A DNA stretch of 64,000 nt from positions 83,001-147,000 of the forward strand of contig JADWOT020001685.1 in NCBI GenBank assembly GCA_036345935.2. The letters are read 5' to 3'. Shown here piece after piece: positions 1 through 11,716 of this stretch. The translations under genes and the position numbers were made by a program. How positions within the stretch are numbered: the stretch's first letter is position 1; each line of letters begins with the position of its first letter. Below the pieces are notes generated by a model, which was given only the letters and a program-made list of their open reading frames with translations, did no database searches and was not told the origin of the DNA. Origin of the DNA: Taenia hydatigena (Eukaryota > Platyhelminthes > Cestoda > Cyclophyllidea > Taeniidae).

Positions 1-141
1 GCAGTTGTAATAGGTGTCGGTGATTTGGAATCTATCGAAATTTGGTCGGTTCGAAACGATAAGGGAGAGGAAAGTTGAAGGGGTGGATTATGCACTCATA
101 TTCAAACGCAACATAAATTCTATATAAATCAGAAAAACGCC

Positions 142-862
142 ATGGAGTGTGTCAGCGACCCCGAGCTTTCCACTTCTGTCGCCCTTATGTGTACTAACCC
201 AGATCGACGCAGCATAATCCCAGTAGTGCAATGATTTTAAGCAAAGGGATTCGTTTGTAAGCGCCTGATGAGAGGATCGCGGTCAAATCGCCCACTGTTC
301 CGACTTCTCAGGCCGCTAATAAGTTAACATGAGGCTGGATTACTCTTGAGCTTTTAAGTGGGATAACTCAAGGGAGAGACTGTAGAAATGGAAACATGAG
401 AGCGGTTCACAATGCCTATGGAGGGTGTGACTGGACGGAGTTCTGGTTCGTGAGGATGAGAAAATTGTTGAAACCTACTATTTCAAATTTTGCCGGTAAA
501 AGATACTTACACATTTGAATTCGCTGTAATCCGCCCCGATTCGCATTTTCTTACGGTGAGATGGCAAGGATATATGCAGCTGGGAGTATCATATCACGCG
601 ATTGGAGACACTGCAATGGCAGCTGTGGTCGTTGTATCGACAAAAAAGAAGCAAACATTGAAGGAAGCTACAATTTCTGCGACATTTAACCGGAAATTTG
701 AAAAAATGCAAGTCCTCGATGGGACTGACTGAAAAAAAAGTGCTAAACAAGTCTTGGTGCTCTGGTTGGTACAATGCCTACAATCACCATGATTGCTGCG
801 AAACGGACTGCCCCGATGTTGGTAGATTTGCGTTTTTGAAAGAACCAAGGAAGATGGATTAA
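142..862 (+). pseudogene. Cysteine-rich secreted-type gene fragment, frameshifted or multi-exon
   Basis: Three protein-like frames follow one another on the plus strand. The first (142-234, ATG to TGA, 30 residues) contains CVSDPELSTS and MCTNPDRRS. The second runs from 443 to 499 and overlaps a third-frame stretch (490-732) containing TYTFEFAVIRPDSHF and STKKKQTLKEATI. The last (728-862, TAA at 860) ends in a cysteine cluster: WC, GWYNAYN, HHDCC, then DCPD. The frame changes near 490 and 728, which could be frameshifts or introns; no clean AG acceptor was seen, so decay is the simpler reading. The composition suits a secreted, disulfide-rich protein with beta-strand-like segments. No signal peptide is visible, so the 5' part may be off the window. 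I do not recognise the family; it may be related to the glycoprotein-like exons on the plus strand of arm C, but that is inference. Confidence 0.35.
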
Positions 863-1107
863 GTAGTAAGCGTATATCACCCTAGTCTAACCAGCCTCAT
901 CTGCTCGTCAAGTAGCAAGTCGAGTGCGGAAGACAGAAGAGATGTGGGAAGTTGAGCTTATAATTTTACAAGTCCTTTGGGACATACGGATTATTATTGA
1001 GGCAGCAAGTTAGCATATTTTTAGAGTCGCATTGCATTAGATGAGATACTCAGATTCATCTGTGCTGTTCTGGTGTGTGTAAAATGACCTGTTTGCACGT
1101 CTCCGTC
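863..1107. other. Intergenic, no feature seen
   Basis: No open frame of note, RNA gene or repeat structure is visible between the cysteine-rich fragment and the minus-strand frame that ends at 1,108. Confidence 0.4.
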
Positions 1108-1500
1108 TCATCCGGCGAGGTAGCCAACTTCAATTGTCTTTAACAGCAGCAGCGGCGATGGATGTGGCAGTGTCAGGATTGACGTTACCAAATCGCATAT
1201 ATTTTGAGGAGCACTGTGAGGCTTGCTCAGAATTTTCTCATTTCGGATGCCTGGCAGTGAGAGAATGCGGCAGAGAAGGAGGCATAGAAGAATGTAGATG
1301 CGATTGAGGAGGGAGAGAAGTAAGACAACTAAGAAAAACCTTGCAATTCTTATACGAGATCCAGGAACCACACGAAAGTTGATATTTTCAAGGGACGCAT
1401 TAGCGAGCGGATGATCGTAGAACGCCGGATGTACTTTGTTGCTTTCAGCTGTGCGAATTATTCCCAATGACGCAAGGGCAATCGCAAGGGAGGAAGTCAA
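1108..1500 (-). other. Unrecognised 130-residue open frame
   Basis: An open frame on the minus strand, without an ATG at its start, begins with a hydrophobic, signal-peptide-like stretch (LTSSLAIALASLGIIRTAES). It continues through a possible N-glycosylation site (NAS) to a strongly hydrophobic leucine-rich segment around residues 54-75 that could be a membrane helix. The frame opens just downstream of an AG (ATTTTAAG), so it could be an internal exon. There is no second copy in the window to test for constraint. It may be a chance frame. Confidence 0.2.
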
Positions 1501-2569
1501 ACACGTTCTTCTGCTTTTAGCTTAAAATATTAAGAAAAACACATTCATAACTAACCACTGGTAGTTTCTAAATATCAGCTGCTGGCCGCTTATGTCACGT
1601 CGGTGGATTGAGTTGAAACAATTAATAAAAGGTCTGAATGCAAACTTCTGTAGTAAAGGAACACAAAATCATCTTGAAGTGCACGCAACTTGCAACGGAC
1701 GTGGAGGGATTCAAGAGTCCTCCTCTGCAAAAATCGAACTAACAATGTGAAAGTTATTTTCAATGTAGCGTTGGAGCTGTGACTGAGGCGATTCAATGGA
1801 AATATCTCAAATGCCACTTCACTGAACAAATTGGGCAGCGCAGCTCGTACATGTAGAAGTACTCGGAAGGGTCACAGAAGTGCGTAAGGACTTCACTTAC
1901 ACATTTTGAGGGCATCGCTTTTGACTAATCCCTAGCAATTTAGTCGATCATTGTCGTGTATCATAGGGAACAGAGAAATTTTCACAGTCCACATTGGATA
2001 TTGTCGTTAGGATGGAGTAGGCTGAATGCGATCCTACCCGACTGTTAACATCAGATCCTAATGAAATTTGTCTGCCTCGAAGGAACAAGAGAAGTTAGGA
2101 AAAGTCAAAAAGTAGCGCTTACACGCACGTGGGAATATAGCGTGAAATCTGTATTTGACATGAAAATACGAGCTGTAGGCGATTCAGTGCAGCAATTGGT
2201 ATCGAGGCTAGCAGCGTACAATTAATGGAGCACAAATTTACCCCAGTGAATGCATGTCCCATACGCACCTAACCATTCTTCCATCCGCCCAACCATTCAG
2301 CATTCGTCCATTTCATATTCATGTCCATCAGTGCCAATTCTACCTGTTTCTCATCCCTTCATTTTGCGTTCATGCATCCATGGAGTCGATTGTGTGTACC
2401 TCGTGAGCACTTCAGGATGTTTATTGACTGCTTGTTAGGCTTTGCTTTAGCGTCTGTTTAACGTTAGATAAATTCATTTCTGCCACAAGCTAAATAATCC
2501 TTCAAAGTCTTATTTTGACAGGCCTGGTGGAACCGAGCAAATACACGGATAAGCGAGTGAACAATGAGG
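1501..2569. other. Intergenic, nothing recognised
   Basis: AT-rich, non-repetitive sequence with only short frames (1,590-1,829 minus and 2,250-2,438 plus). These have no recognisable motif and no second copy in the window. Confidence 0.4.
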
Positions 2570-3070
2570 CCTGCAATAAATGCTTATTAGCAAAAACAAT
2601 GAGTAGGTGCCAAGCGCATGTTAAAGGTAAAACTCTTTTCAACTAAACTACGATTCGTCAATCAAAGTCCACAGTGATTGGGAATAAAATGATTGACAAA
2701 TTGCCAAACCGGCCTTAATTTATTACCCAGAATATTGCGCAGTAAGAATAAACGTGACTAGACCTTGCGGCTGCAAAACAAAACGTCTTAGCATTCACAG
2801 TATGAAGCCTTCGCGTTTACTAATAACAAGTGGGCGTACAAAGGAAGCCAATCGACACGAAAAGGCGTTGATAACAGATTGAGAAACCAAAACTAGTCGA
2901 AATGCAGCAAACTTTGCCAGGTTTCCGACTTGTTCGAGCAAATTAAAGCCCATTAACCGAAAATAATAGCCACCAAAAATGAACACCACTTACGTACATC
3001 GCGCACAAACCTAGCTGATCGGTTTAGTTTTGTCCAATAAAGCAAATAAACTTCTAATTTTTGTGCACTT
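2570..3070 (-). repeat. Extra inverted copy of a 0.5 kb module of arm A
   Basis: This stretch is collinear with arm C at about 61,300-61,800 and is the reverse complement of arm A 7,590-8,060; copy B carries it at about 33,640-34,075. Shared landmarks include the frame reading YFRL(M/L)G-LLEQVGNL. In the other three copies that frame is followed directly by a 5' splice-site-like GTAAGT or GTGAGT. Here the GT is GC (about 2,916), so the site is altered. It is the most diverged of the four copies by eye. Nothing of arm A flanking the module is recognisable around it, so it moved, or survived, as an isolated fragment. Confidence 0.7.
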
Positions 3071-4019
3071 ATAGCACGTCAAGAACTGCCTTCCTTACTC
3101 TCGTCTCCCATTTTTCTATATGCGTATGAGTCTATTTTATTTGCCTATTTATCTAATCATGCATTCGAGCGAAGTATGAAGCGATCGACTTTGTTGAAGG
3201 AGTCTTAGTTTTTTATCAAACGTTACACTCGGATATAAACTAGGACATCAGTCGCGACAATGCTAAAGCGACGCACGCGAATAAAGGAGAGAACAGAAGG
3301 GAAATACTTTAACCTTAAGTTCTGCAATTTCTTTTTCCATTGGCCCTCTGGCTTCCTTAAAATAGAAGAGTGGAGGTTAAGGGAGCTGCAGGCGAGGTTA
3401 ATATCGAGAGAGAGACGGTGGAGGCGTTTGATGAGAAGTAGACCGAAGGTAACTACACTCCGACCGCGCATCACTTCCAGTAGCAACTGACGAATCTACT
3501 CTTCTGCAAATTTTTATTCTTTCACTCAAGTGAATGCCTTTTACTACTCTGCTTGCAAGTCCATCTAAACCAATTCCTCACTCAGCTGCACAAATATCTA
3601 CTTTATTGTCTGTCTCGCGTAGGGATGGCCGCTAAGTATGATTTTATGTGTGCCGACATTTTATCCCAAAACTTAGCAGCGACGAGGTGTAAGATGCTAG
3701 AGAATTGCATGACATGGAGGGAACATGGATAGGATGGTTGTCATTCTCCTAACATCCTTACGAAACACAAAGCTTGAAACACTTAACATAAAGTAGAGCA
3801 AATGCACGCATGGCAATCTATCTTAACGTCTACTTGGCGCAACAAAAGGTTTAAAAGTCATTCATACCAAGTTGCGTTTAATGTTTGTTATACAATGGTC
3901 AGACGCTTTAGGCACTGTAAAGTAGCATGGATGATTGGAGTAAGAACGGATGATCAAGCACCTACCGGATTGAAAAATAGAGGTGAACAAAAAAGTGTAT
4001 GTTCAGGGTAATACACGTG
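3071..4019. other. Intergenic, short unrecognised frames
   Basis: Two overlapping frames on opposite strands (3,260-3,490 plus, 76 residues, arginine-rich; 3,223-3,486 minus) and a 69-residue frame at 3,802-4,011 plus. None has a recognisable domain, a duplicate in the window or a clear splice signal. I see nothing else here. Confidence 0.35.
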
Positions 4020-4660
4020 TGCATGAAGTGCTCGATTTGGTCCCCACACTTCAGCTCCTTACCTTTATTTTCTCAATTTAGTGCCACGAGAACGTCTTGC
4101 ACCTCTGGATCCCTCACGCACCTCTCACCTTCACTTCCTTTGAACTCAGCATCGATTCTCTCCTATCTCCTTCTTCTCCTATCTCATCGTCTTTCAGCGC
4201 CCTCTTCTTTGTCCTTGATCGGCTAGAAGGACAAGTTTGAAGGTGAGGATGAGATGAATTGCGTCTTCACACCTACATACACACACACACTTAAGCGCAC
4301 ACACATTCCTACCTTTTCGTGAGACCTCAATCAAGGTGACTTTCCAAAAGGGCGAAAAAGAAAAGTAGACAAATACGCATACACAAACTTGGAATACAGG
4401 CAGACAGGCGTAAATACATATAGGAAACGAAGCAGATGGTCTAGAGTGGAAAGCACACAGTCTTACCCGTTATTGTAGATCAGCAGGTAAAGGGCTTTTT
4501 TACAACGGAGAAAAGCACTGAGCAGTGAGATATGCAGGTAAAAATTCGTTAAGCACACAAATTACGAAGTGAGAAGTAAAAAATAACGATCCCATTTTTG
4601 CTTTCAAAAGGATCAGTGAAGGGGAATGAAAGTAGGAGACTAAATCAAGGCGAAGTGGTG
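4020..4660 (-). repeat. Extra copy of the 46.7-47.3 kb module of arm C
   Basis: It reads collinearly with arm C 46,740-47,330 and in reverse complement with arm A 20,900-21,430. Shared landmarks are the pyrimidine-rich run beginning CTTACCTTTATTTTC, the block of CTCTCACCTTCAC, the phrase GGACAAGTT and the run TTGTAGA. A short CA run lies at 4,277-4,290. Similarity stops where the tRNA-like repeat begins at about 4,664. No coding capacity is evident. Confidence 0.65.
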
Positions 4661-4663
4661 TAG

Positions 4664-4790
4664 AACAACAGACAGAGGGAAATGAGTTGCTGGCATGGCC
4701 CGGAGGCCAACCTACGCTGCTAGGGCAATATGGCCATCTCTGTGACCCTGACCGAAACCGGTAGCTCACACAAACAAAGTACTTCAACTA
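4664..4790 (+). repeat. tRNA-like dispersed repeat (SINE-like), copy 1
   Basis: Member of a four-copy family sharing the core GCTGGCATGGCCCGGAGGCC, then CTACGCTGCTAGGGCAATA, then CTGTGACCCTGACCGAAACC and GGTAGCTCA. This copy sits at the left end of the stretch that is directly repeated in copy B, next to the fragment of the 46.7 kb module. The tRNA likeness rests on an A-box-like block and a weaker B-box-like block; see the copy at 32,765. Confidence 0.6.
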
Positions 4791-5588
4791 GACCATACAG
4801 CATCCCCTTTAGTATGGCAATTCTTCTTTTAAAATTAACAAGGAATGAACCTCGAATCAAATAATGCTCTTAGTCATTTCTTCACTATAATTGTTTTATT
4901 CGAATGCATGCCACAATCCAATGTTATTATGGAACGGTACATGAGTGTTGGCATTTCATTCATGGACTCTTGCTGCAAAGCAATTTGCCATCCATACAAC
5001 TTGTTCTGTGGGAGGGACAGGGGATTTAGGAAAACGGACATAATTATTCAGGGCTAGGCGCCTTCCATGACTTCGTCACGTCCTCTGAGCGGATTCGCGT
5101 TACTTCTCAAGTCTTTCAGTTGCAAATGCTAATAAATTTATTCTAAGGGGAATATCGTAGAAGCATGTAGCAGGTTTGTGCGCGATGGCAATGCCACAAT
5201 TTATTAGGTTGAGTCAGATTTGGCTCATCAGTTATGAGAAGTTGACAAGTGTAAGCGGTTACACTGCTTGCGGGACTTTGTAGATGGGTGGGTGAGTGGG
5301 TAGGTACGCAGCAAAGTCATCGTCTGGCAGGTGGATTTTCATTCTTAATCACCCTTCTTCCTCACATCGCTTACGACTAGTTGTTAAAGAAGTGATAGTT
5401 GGTTTGGCAACGGTAAGAAAAAGGGTGCTCTTCCTCCTTACCTTCCATCACATTACTTTGAGGAACTTGCTCACGACTCGCCAATGACCGCGTCTTCTTA
5501 TGAAATACCATCATCATCTTGTTGATAACGTGGCAGAGTGCTTTAATTAGCAAATCAAATGCAGACGGATACCCCTTTTCTCCTTCGT
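4791..5588 (+). repeat. Left shoulder of the duplicated unit, shared with copy B
   Basis: Directly repeated at about 31,060-31,800 in copy B, including the phrases GTTTGTGCGCGATG and GTAGGTGGGTGGG or GTAGATGGGTGGG. Arm C cannot be compared here because the window ends at the base that pairs with position 5,589. Reading frames in this stretch (for example 4,845-5,057) are not kept between the two copies, so I call it non-coding. Confidence 0.65.
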
Positions 5589-6392
5589 ATTCTCATCGCC
5601 CCCTTTATTCGGTCTCGGACTGTCTTCAACCCTCCTGCTACCCTAGCCAATGTCCGATCCAATATCCACCTCGATGTGCAACTCCTACCGAGCGCCAATT
5701 CAGTAGCAATCAAATCCCACTTCCATAACATTCTAGCAGAAGAGTACGAGCAGGTAGACATCGGATGGGATAAGGGAGTTGCAACGCCAATCGCCCTCCT
5801 TCTCCTCCTAAACCCTCTTTGGAAACATACTAATGAAGCATTTACACCACTAGTTGCCACTGTTAGGACTGTATTGTTATGGAGCACACGCTGTTCTTAA
5901 ATTTAAGCCTTCCCTTCCTGTATTGGGGTTGTGCTGATAGCGGTTTGGGTAGGCGAGCATGCGTGCATGCAGACATTTTCCCCCCATTCATCTTGAAAGT
6001 AAGGAGGCTTCTCGTGCTGCCTCAGCGTGCTGAAAAGGTAATGCTACCGCATTTATTGTGATGAAGAGGGTGGAGGTATCGCGATGCGCGCATTGCGCTA
6101 CTCTTACAAGAAGGCCTTCAAATGCCGTTTCGTTGCTTTCTCTACATACAATGTTTCTCTGTTAGCGAGCTCTGTACGGTCAATGGCAATTCATCCCGCT
6201 TCGACTCTTGGGCTCAATTAAGATGCGAACAATGCTTCCGTCCTCCTCCCCACAGACCTTCACTCAGATGGACGTCAAGCCTTCACTCTACTTCTAAAGA
6301 TCAGGCACCATCTAGTGCGTCGCCGTCGTAGTAGTCGTTGATGGCCACTGAGGAAATGACAAGGACACCGATTGCTTTTGAATGAAGGCATA

Positions 6393-6420
6393 CCTCCTCC
6401 TCCTCCTCCTCCTCCTCTTC
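6393..6420. repeat. CCT/AGG microsatellite
   Basis: Eight consecutive CCT units followed by an imperfect unit. The paired stretch of arm C (about 63,200) has only GGAGGAGAAGGAGGAG, so the run expanded in A or shrank in C after the duplication. Confidence 0.9.
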
Positions 6421-7589
6421 CTGATCTTCCTGTGTAATTTACAGTCACCCAGTTTGGTAGCAGTTTCCAACACTCCTCATTAGATGTGCCCACATTTACA
6501 AACATTGCACTTCACAAGAGGCATGGCCTAATCTCAGTCTCCTAAATACACGCGAGTGTCACTGCAATCTTGAGGATACGCATGCACGCAATTTGAGGCA
6601 GACAAGGCTATAATCCTAGCTCTCTTCAATTTCAAATGCCATTTAAATTCGGCTGCACGGGTAACGACTTTGCGATGACATTGGAGATACTTAGCCAAAT
6701 TAATTTACGCAACTAAACTAAGCACCGAATAACCAATACGCAAGATATTTGACTTGCCAGAAGAGAATATTGTATAGACTTTGTGTTTATTTGATACATC
6801 TATTGCCCGAGTTGGGTATTGTCTGCATATTTGAGGAGGAGGTCTGGAACCCTGCATTTGTCCTCTGCAACATTTTAGAACTCTGCTCAGCGCTTACCAC
6901 TGCATTACATGGCCTCTCGATCGACCAACAACCCAATCTGAGGGCCTCGTTATCGCGTCATTATGTGTGGTATCCTTCCAAGGCAAGTGTTTTCGATGCA
7001 ATCCTTGTTTGGATTCACACCTACGTCAATGCTTCTATGCTGTCCGTTCTTTTTTAAATTTTCTATGTAAGCTTGAATTTGCGCTTCGGATTGTACACTT
7101 CGACCCAGTTACTTCACATCTTCCTTCTGTTAATAATAAAATGTCTGGAAGGTTGATGGATGTCCAACGGCGTTGCGGATGCTGTGCTCATCACTTGTCT
7201 GCCTATCAGACCTCAGGTGACGGAGTTATCCAAGTTCCTGTCAGATATCATAAGTCTACCGAATTAAATCAAAGCTACAATAAATAATAAAAAGGTACAT
7301 TACAGTCGGCTTTATAAATTAACTTAGTTGCCGATATCAAGCGTGATAACAATTAGGATCTACAAGTAAACAGTGAAAACGGGCGTTACATTGTTAATCA
7401 GATTGCATACACAAGTTTGTGGCTCTTTAAACGTTATTCTAGGGCGTTGTTATTTCAAGGTTTTGATGCCAGTTTTCCTACTAACGCCTGATACAAAAAT
7501 TTTGCCAAATTTTTTTAATATTTACTGCTAAAAGTAAAAAAATTAGGCATTTGCAACAACTTCGTGCTTTTAAAAATACATAAGAATTA

Positions 7590-8060
7590 GAAGTCTATTT
7601 GTTTTATCGAGCGAGGACAAAGTGATTGGCTAGCTTTGCACGTGAATCACATAAGTGGTGTGCATCTTAGTGGCCGTTACTTTCGGTTATTGGGGCTGGA
7701 TCTGCTCGAACAAGTTGGAAATCTGGTAAGTATTTGGCACATTTTTATTGGTTTTAGTTTTTTATTTGTTATCAGGCTTTTTGTATGCCAATTGGCTTCC
7801 TTTATACGTCTACCTGCTGGAGTAAACGCGAAGACTTCATAATGTGACTGTTAAGATGTTTTGCTTTCCAACTGTAAGGTCTAATTAGGTTGATTTCTTG
7901 CTGTACAATACTTTATGTGGTAAATTAAGATTTTTTTGGCAAATCGCTAATTAGTTTGCTCCTTAATGACTGGACTTTGATTGATGAGTCGTAATTTTGT
8001 TGAGAAGGGTTGTAACCTTACCAAGGGCTTGGCATCCACCCATTATTTTTGCTAATAAGG
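7590..8060 (+). repeat. 0.5 kb module, arm A copy, with a splice-donor-like site
   Basis: Four copies of this module are in the window (also at 2,570-3,070, about 33,640-34,075 and 61,300-61,800). It carries a frame reading HISGVHLSGRYFRLLG that runs into DLLEQVGNL and then CTG|GTAAGTATT, with the last exon-like base at 7,725. The GT is kept in B (33,789-33,790) and C (GTGAGT, 61,645-61,644). A 5' splice site kept in three copies suggests a once-transcribed, spliced unit on this strand. The protein is not recognised. Confidence 0.5.
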
Positions 8061-9501
8061 ATTCGCCATATTTTCCATTGCATTCGATGGGTTGAACATT
8101 GAAGCTGTCGTCAAAAATTGTTGTTTTGCGAAGAATGGAGGCATTATGAGGCGGCAGTGAATTTCGAATCTCGCCTTACCTATCGCTTCACACGCCCCTC
8201 CGATAAGATTCGATTGCAGTTAATGAGTGGTAGCTGTCCCTTCTGTTCAGCAGTGGACTCGATGTACGTTCTTGTTTTGGGTGGAAGCATGCTTAGTCAT
8301 TTATTCGTAGATCCTTTTACATTTTATGTGTGGTAAAAGGTGCGTTACTTTCATCGCTATGATATCCGTGGAGGAAGGAGCTTTTACATCACTGCGCAGC
8401 CTGTACTTCGTGGCACTCTTAAACGCTTGCATGTTAAGTTGTTTTCGCCTATCAGTGGTTATGTTTTAAGGTGTTAACTTTGCAGCGCATTGGATATTCA
8501 CACATCGGCTCCTCCATTGTTTACCTTTACCCTTTTTGGATGCTACATAGTTACTATGGTGATGGCGGCGGTGGTGGTGATGAGGTAACATTCGATGAGT
8601 CTGTGGAGTGGTAGGCAATACGAGTTCGTGAAGTCATTGGCAGAGGTGTCTTTGTCTCGGTTGTGCAATGTGGGTTTCGGGATGGACGTTGGCGGTGTGT
8701 GTTGGATGGTATGGCGGTGAGTGTGACCTTTTGTGCAGTTGGGCACGAGCATTGGGTGAGAAGGGCATGTTCACAAGCTCAGCAGACTAACTGGAGTGTA
8801 GCACTGACGGATTAGGGGGAGGGGGTGGGCTTATTATCACATTAATGAGTTGCGCTGGTGATTGTGTCAACACTGAAAAGATGGGGAGGAAGAGAAGGAG
8901 AAGCGTCTCAGAGGTTTTTTTCATACCTACTATAGGTGGCCCTTTTTTCGTGAATTTGGGTGCATGTGTGTATAGGACTCTTTTTTGTTAATGAGGTTCG
9001 TGAGAGAAAATTTGAAGAGTTTCGGTTGGTTGTTGGATGGCGACACTTTTTCGTGTTCGTTTGCTATGCTGAACAATGGGGTGATGGGATTGATTGAAGT
9101 AGGTAGGTAGGTGGAGGATTATTTAAATAGGGAGGGAGTGATGTTGTGGTAAATGGGGCCTTATTTGGTGGGAGGGAAGGTGGGGAGGAGAACTTACCAA
9201 GCACTTGACTTTACATGGTGCCAAAGTGATTGCGGGTCCAAAGTACGACGAAAGGGAATTTTTACTTCTTCCTGAACCTTATTATGTGATAGGCATGGGG
9301 ACTTAAGTAAGCAGCACTCGATGTCAATTTTGTGCGCCTAACTCGTCAGTGCAGTGTTTGTTGTAATAGTCGGCTTCTGACTAACACTGGCTGCCTCGCC
9401 GCTATTGTCCGCACCGCTGGCTACGTGGCACTTCTCAACGTCACGGACTCATTAGGCTGCCTGTTAACAATAACACATCGTTGTTGTCGGCGGTGGCAAT
9501 A

Positions 9502-9819
9502 ATGGCAAGGAGGAATGTGGACGTAGAAGCCGATCCATGGGAAGCCACTGAGACTGCACCGAGGGCCTTTGAACTCATCCGTGTCGGCAGCGACAGCTGT
9601 GGCGTTAAAGCAATTATTAGAGGAGCAATGAATGCGATTGAGAGATCCCCTGCTCTTCCTCCTCAGTGTGGACTATTCCTTCACGCAGGACATAAGCAGG
9701 CAGGCAGCGGTGCGCCTGTGTGCTTGGAGGAGGGTCCTAACATCATGGAAGACTGGGTGCGGCGTGTGTAGGCGCCGAGCCTGCATTCAAAAGGGAAAGG
9801 GGAGGAGGGCGTTACCTTG
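9502..9819 (+). other. Candidate exon with a donor site kept in three copies (arm A)
   Basis: The frame starts at an in-frame ATG (9,502) and includes DADPWEAT-like, CGVKAIIRGAMNAIE and CGLFLHAGHKQAGSGA stretches before stopping at about 9,771. The flanking sequence runs on to GTTACCTTG|GTAAGTACT, with the donor at 9,820. Copies B (35,899-36,214, GTGAGT) and C (59,679-59,361, GTAAGT) keep the frame and the donor; A lacks six bases, two codons, relative to both. Changes between A and B are not concentrated at third positions, so I see no sign of protein constraint. It could be an exon of a non-coding transcript. Confidence 0.3.
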
Positions 9820-11623
9820 GTAAGTACTCCTCCATGAGACAGTGTGTGTGGCACAAGTTGAGTGAGCTCTAATCATATGTTTACAATAACACCACTTTTG
9901 CTTGTTCTTTTGGCATTTTTTCCAGTCTAAGGTAGTAGCCAGGTTTTGAGACCTTTAACAGTAACAACAACAACGGTATGGTGTGAGGTGAAGCCGATGT
10001 GAGGTGATATTATTATGAGCCTTCATACGATGCATTGGTTTTTCATGATGTCCACAAGTGTGAGCGTTAAGCGTGATGACTTGTTGTTGGAGTGTGGTTG
10101 TTAGTTTTCACGCGGAGCAGGGGAGGAGGCGAAGATGCCCCACGATTTAATGCGTACTTGCTTCCGCCCATTGCAACATTTACAGCTCATGCCGTATAGA
10201 AACGTTCTAACCCCTACCAATTGTTTTGTCCACGCCGCACTGCTAGGTTTATAGCCATCAATCGCTTAATATTGCATCTGTGACTCTGCAAAGGTGGGCC
10301 ATTGATCGGATGTGAAAATGAAGTGTGAACTTTAATGACTGGAAGAAGGGCGTTCAATAAGGGCAGTACTAAAGACGAGGGATTCGTGCGATACTTTTAT
10401 TGTCGAAATGGAGCTTTGAGAGATGAAGAGGCAGCCATCGCACACCTAGAAATGAAGGTTTCGCCAGAATTCCTCGGAGGCGAAACGGAAGATAGTAGCC
10501 CGAGTAACCAAACTGCCATAAAGCTTGCTAGCTCTGACCTTTTTGATCAAAGGAGGATAGCACTTCAGTTCTCACATTTGGTGCATAATGTTCTGATACC
10601 CTTTTTTAGGATAAATGCGGTCAATTTTGCATGACGTATAATGCTTCCTATGATAGGATGCAATTTTTTAAATAATCAATTTCCGAGGCTGAACTGCATT
10701 TGCCCTCGCTGTCCATTGTTTAATAATTACGACAGAGGCCATTCTTTCACTGCCCGTAAGGGCTGCATCGATGCCCTGTCATCTAAGTTAATAGGTTTGT
10801 AACAGACTGTAATAGTATGCAGTTTTTCGTAGCTGTACATCAATTTTCGAAGATGAATTGCATTCAGTTTTTATACACTCGCAAAGATAAATTTTAGTAT
10901 TTGTTCTAAGGCCAAGCTTGATTGTGATTTCTGGATAATTCCGAGAATTCTTAAAATTAAATGCTATTTGCCAGACAGTGGTTCTTCAATTTTCACAGTT
11001 TTAATGTCACCGGTCGTCTTTACTATATCATCTGCCGATTTGGCGGGTGCGTCGCCTGTTTTGGTTGCGGTCGGATAAGTTCTGTTAGTTCAGGAAGGAA
11101 AGAAACTGTTTTATTTTAGGCTTTGCGTGAAGTCAACGATGGTCTGAACTTTAAGGATGACAAGAATGCACCTGTCTGTGGTGGTGCATCTAACGCGCTG
11201 CAAGGAATCGCTGATAAAGGTCGGATTTGAAGTATGACTTCTCTCATGCTCTCTACTTCAGCCTAGAAGTTGGTGTGATTTGTGCTGTGCCTCAATGAAT
11301 TCGTTGTGTATCCTTTTCCCGAAGTCTATTCATAAATGCAATGTGACAGCCACATTTCCCAACTTGTTACAGCAACCGTGCCAATGGAATTTGTCGTGCT
11401 CATTGAATGCAGATATAGCAGCTGTGCCCTCCCTTCTTATCCACTGACGAACTGAACGTCGCCTCCTGTGACTTCAGCAGACACAATCGGAACAAGCCTA
11501 AGCCATGGCCGTAAAGACTGCTGCGACTGAGGCATCAACGTGCAGTTTCTCCATCGTCGCACTGCGTATCAGTCCACCGCATTGAATGACATTGTTTCTT
11601 TAGGTCTCAGTTTGTTCCTGCAG

Positions 11624-11716
11624 ATTCGAGGATGTTCCTTGGATGGAGCATTTGGTGACGCAGGTGATGGGTGGATGCAAACCTCGAACTTTACTGCGCA
11701 AAGTGGGGCAGACTGA
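11624..11716 (+). other. Candidate terminal exon, same stop in all three copies (arm A)
   Basis: After a good acceptor (TTTGTTCCTGCAG) a 30-codon frame reads IRGC, then GDGWMQTSNFT and ends in TGA. The corresponding frames in C (57,383-57,291, minus) and B (37,980-38,072, plus) have the same length and the same stop codon, and keep IRGC/IHGC, FG, GDG and NFT. The acceptor AG is intact in A and C but lost in B. Substitutions between A and C are spread over all three codon positions, so the exon is no longer, or never was, constrained as protein. The opposite strand is also open. Confidence 0.3.

Noticed and set aside
5559..5900. 113-residue ATG frame at the outer edge of arm A (LANVRSNIHLDVQLL)
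   Set aside because: The frame is broken soon after this segment in B and C, A/C changes are mostly non-synonymous, and the opposite strand is equally open (5,555-5,887).
8543..8752. 69-residue minus-strand frame, also open in C (60,423-60,632)
   Set aside because: About 13 amino-acid changes between A and C with few silent ones, and B diverges; no sign of constraint.
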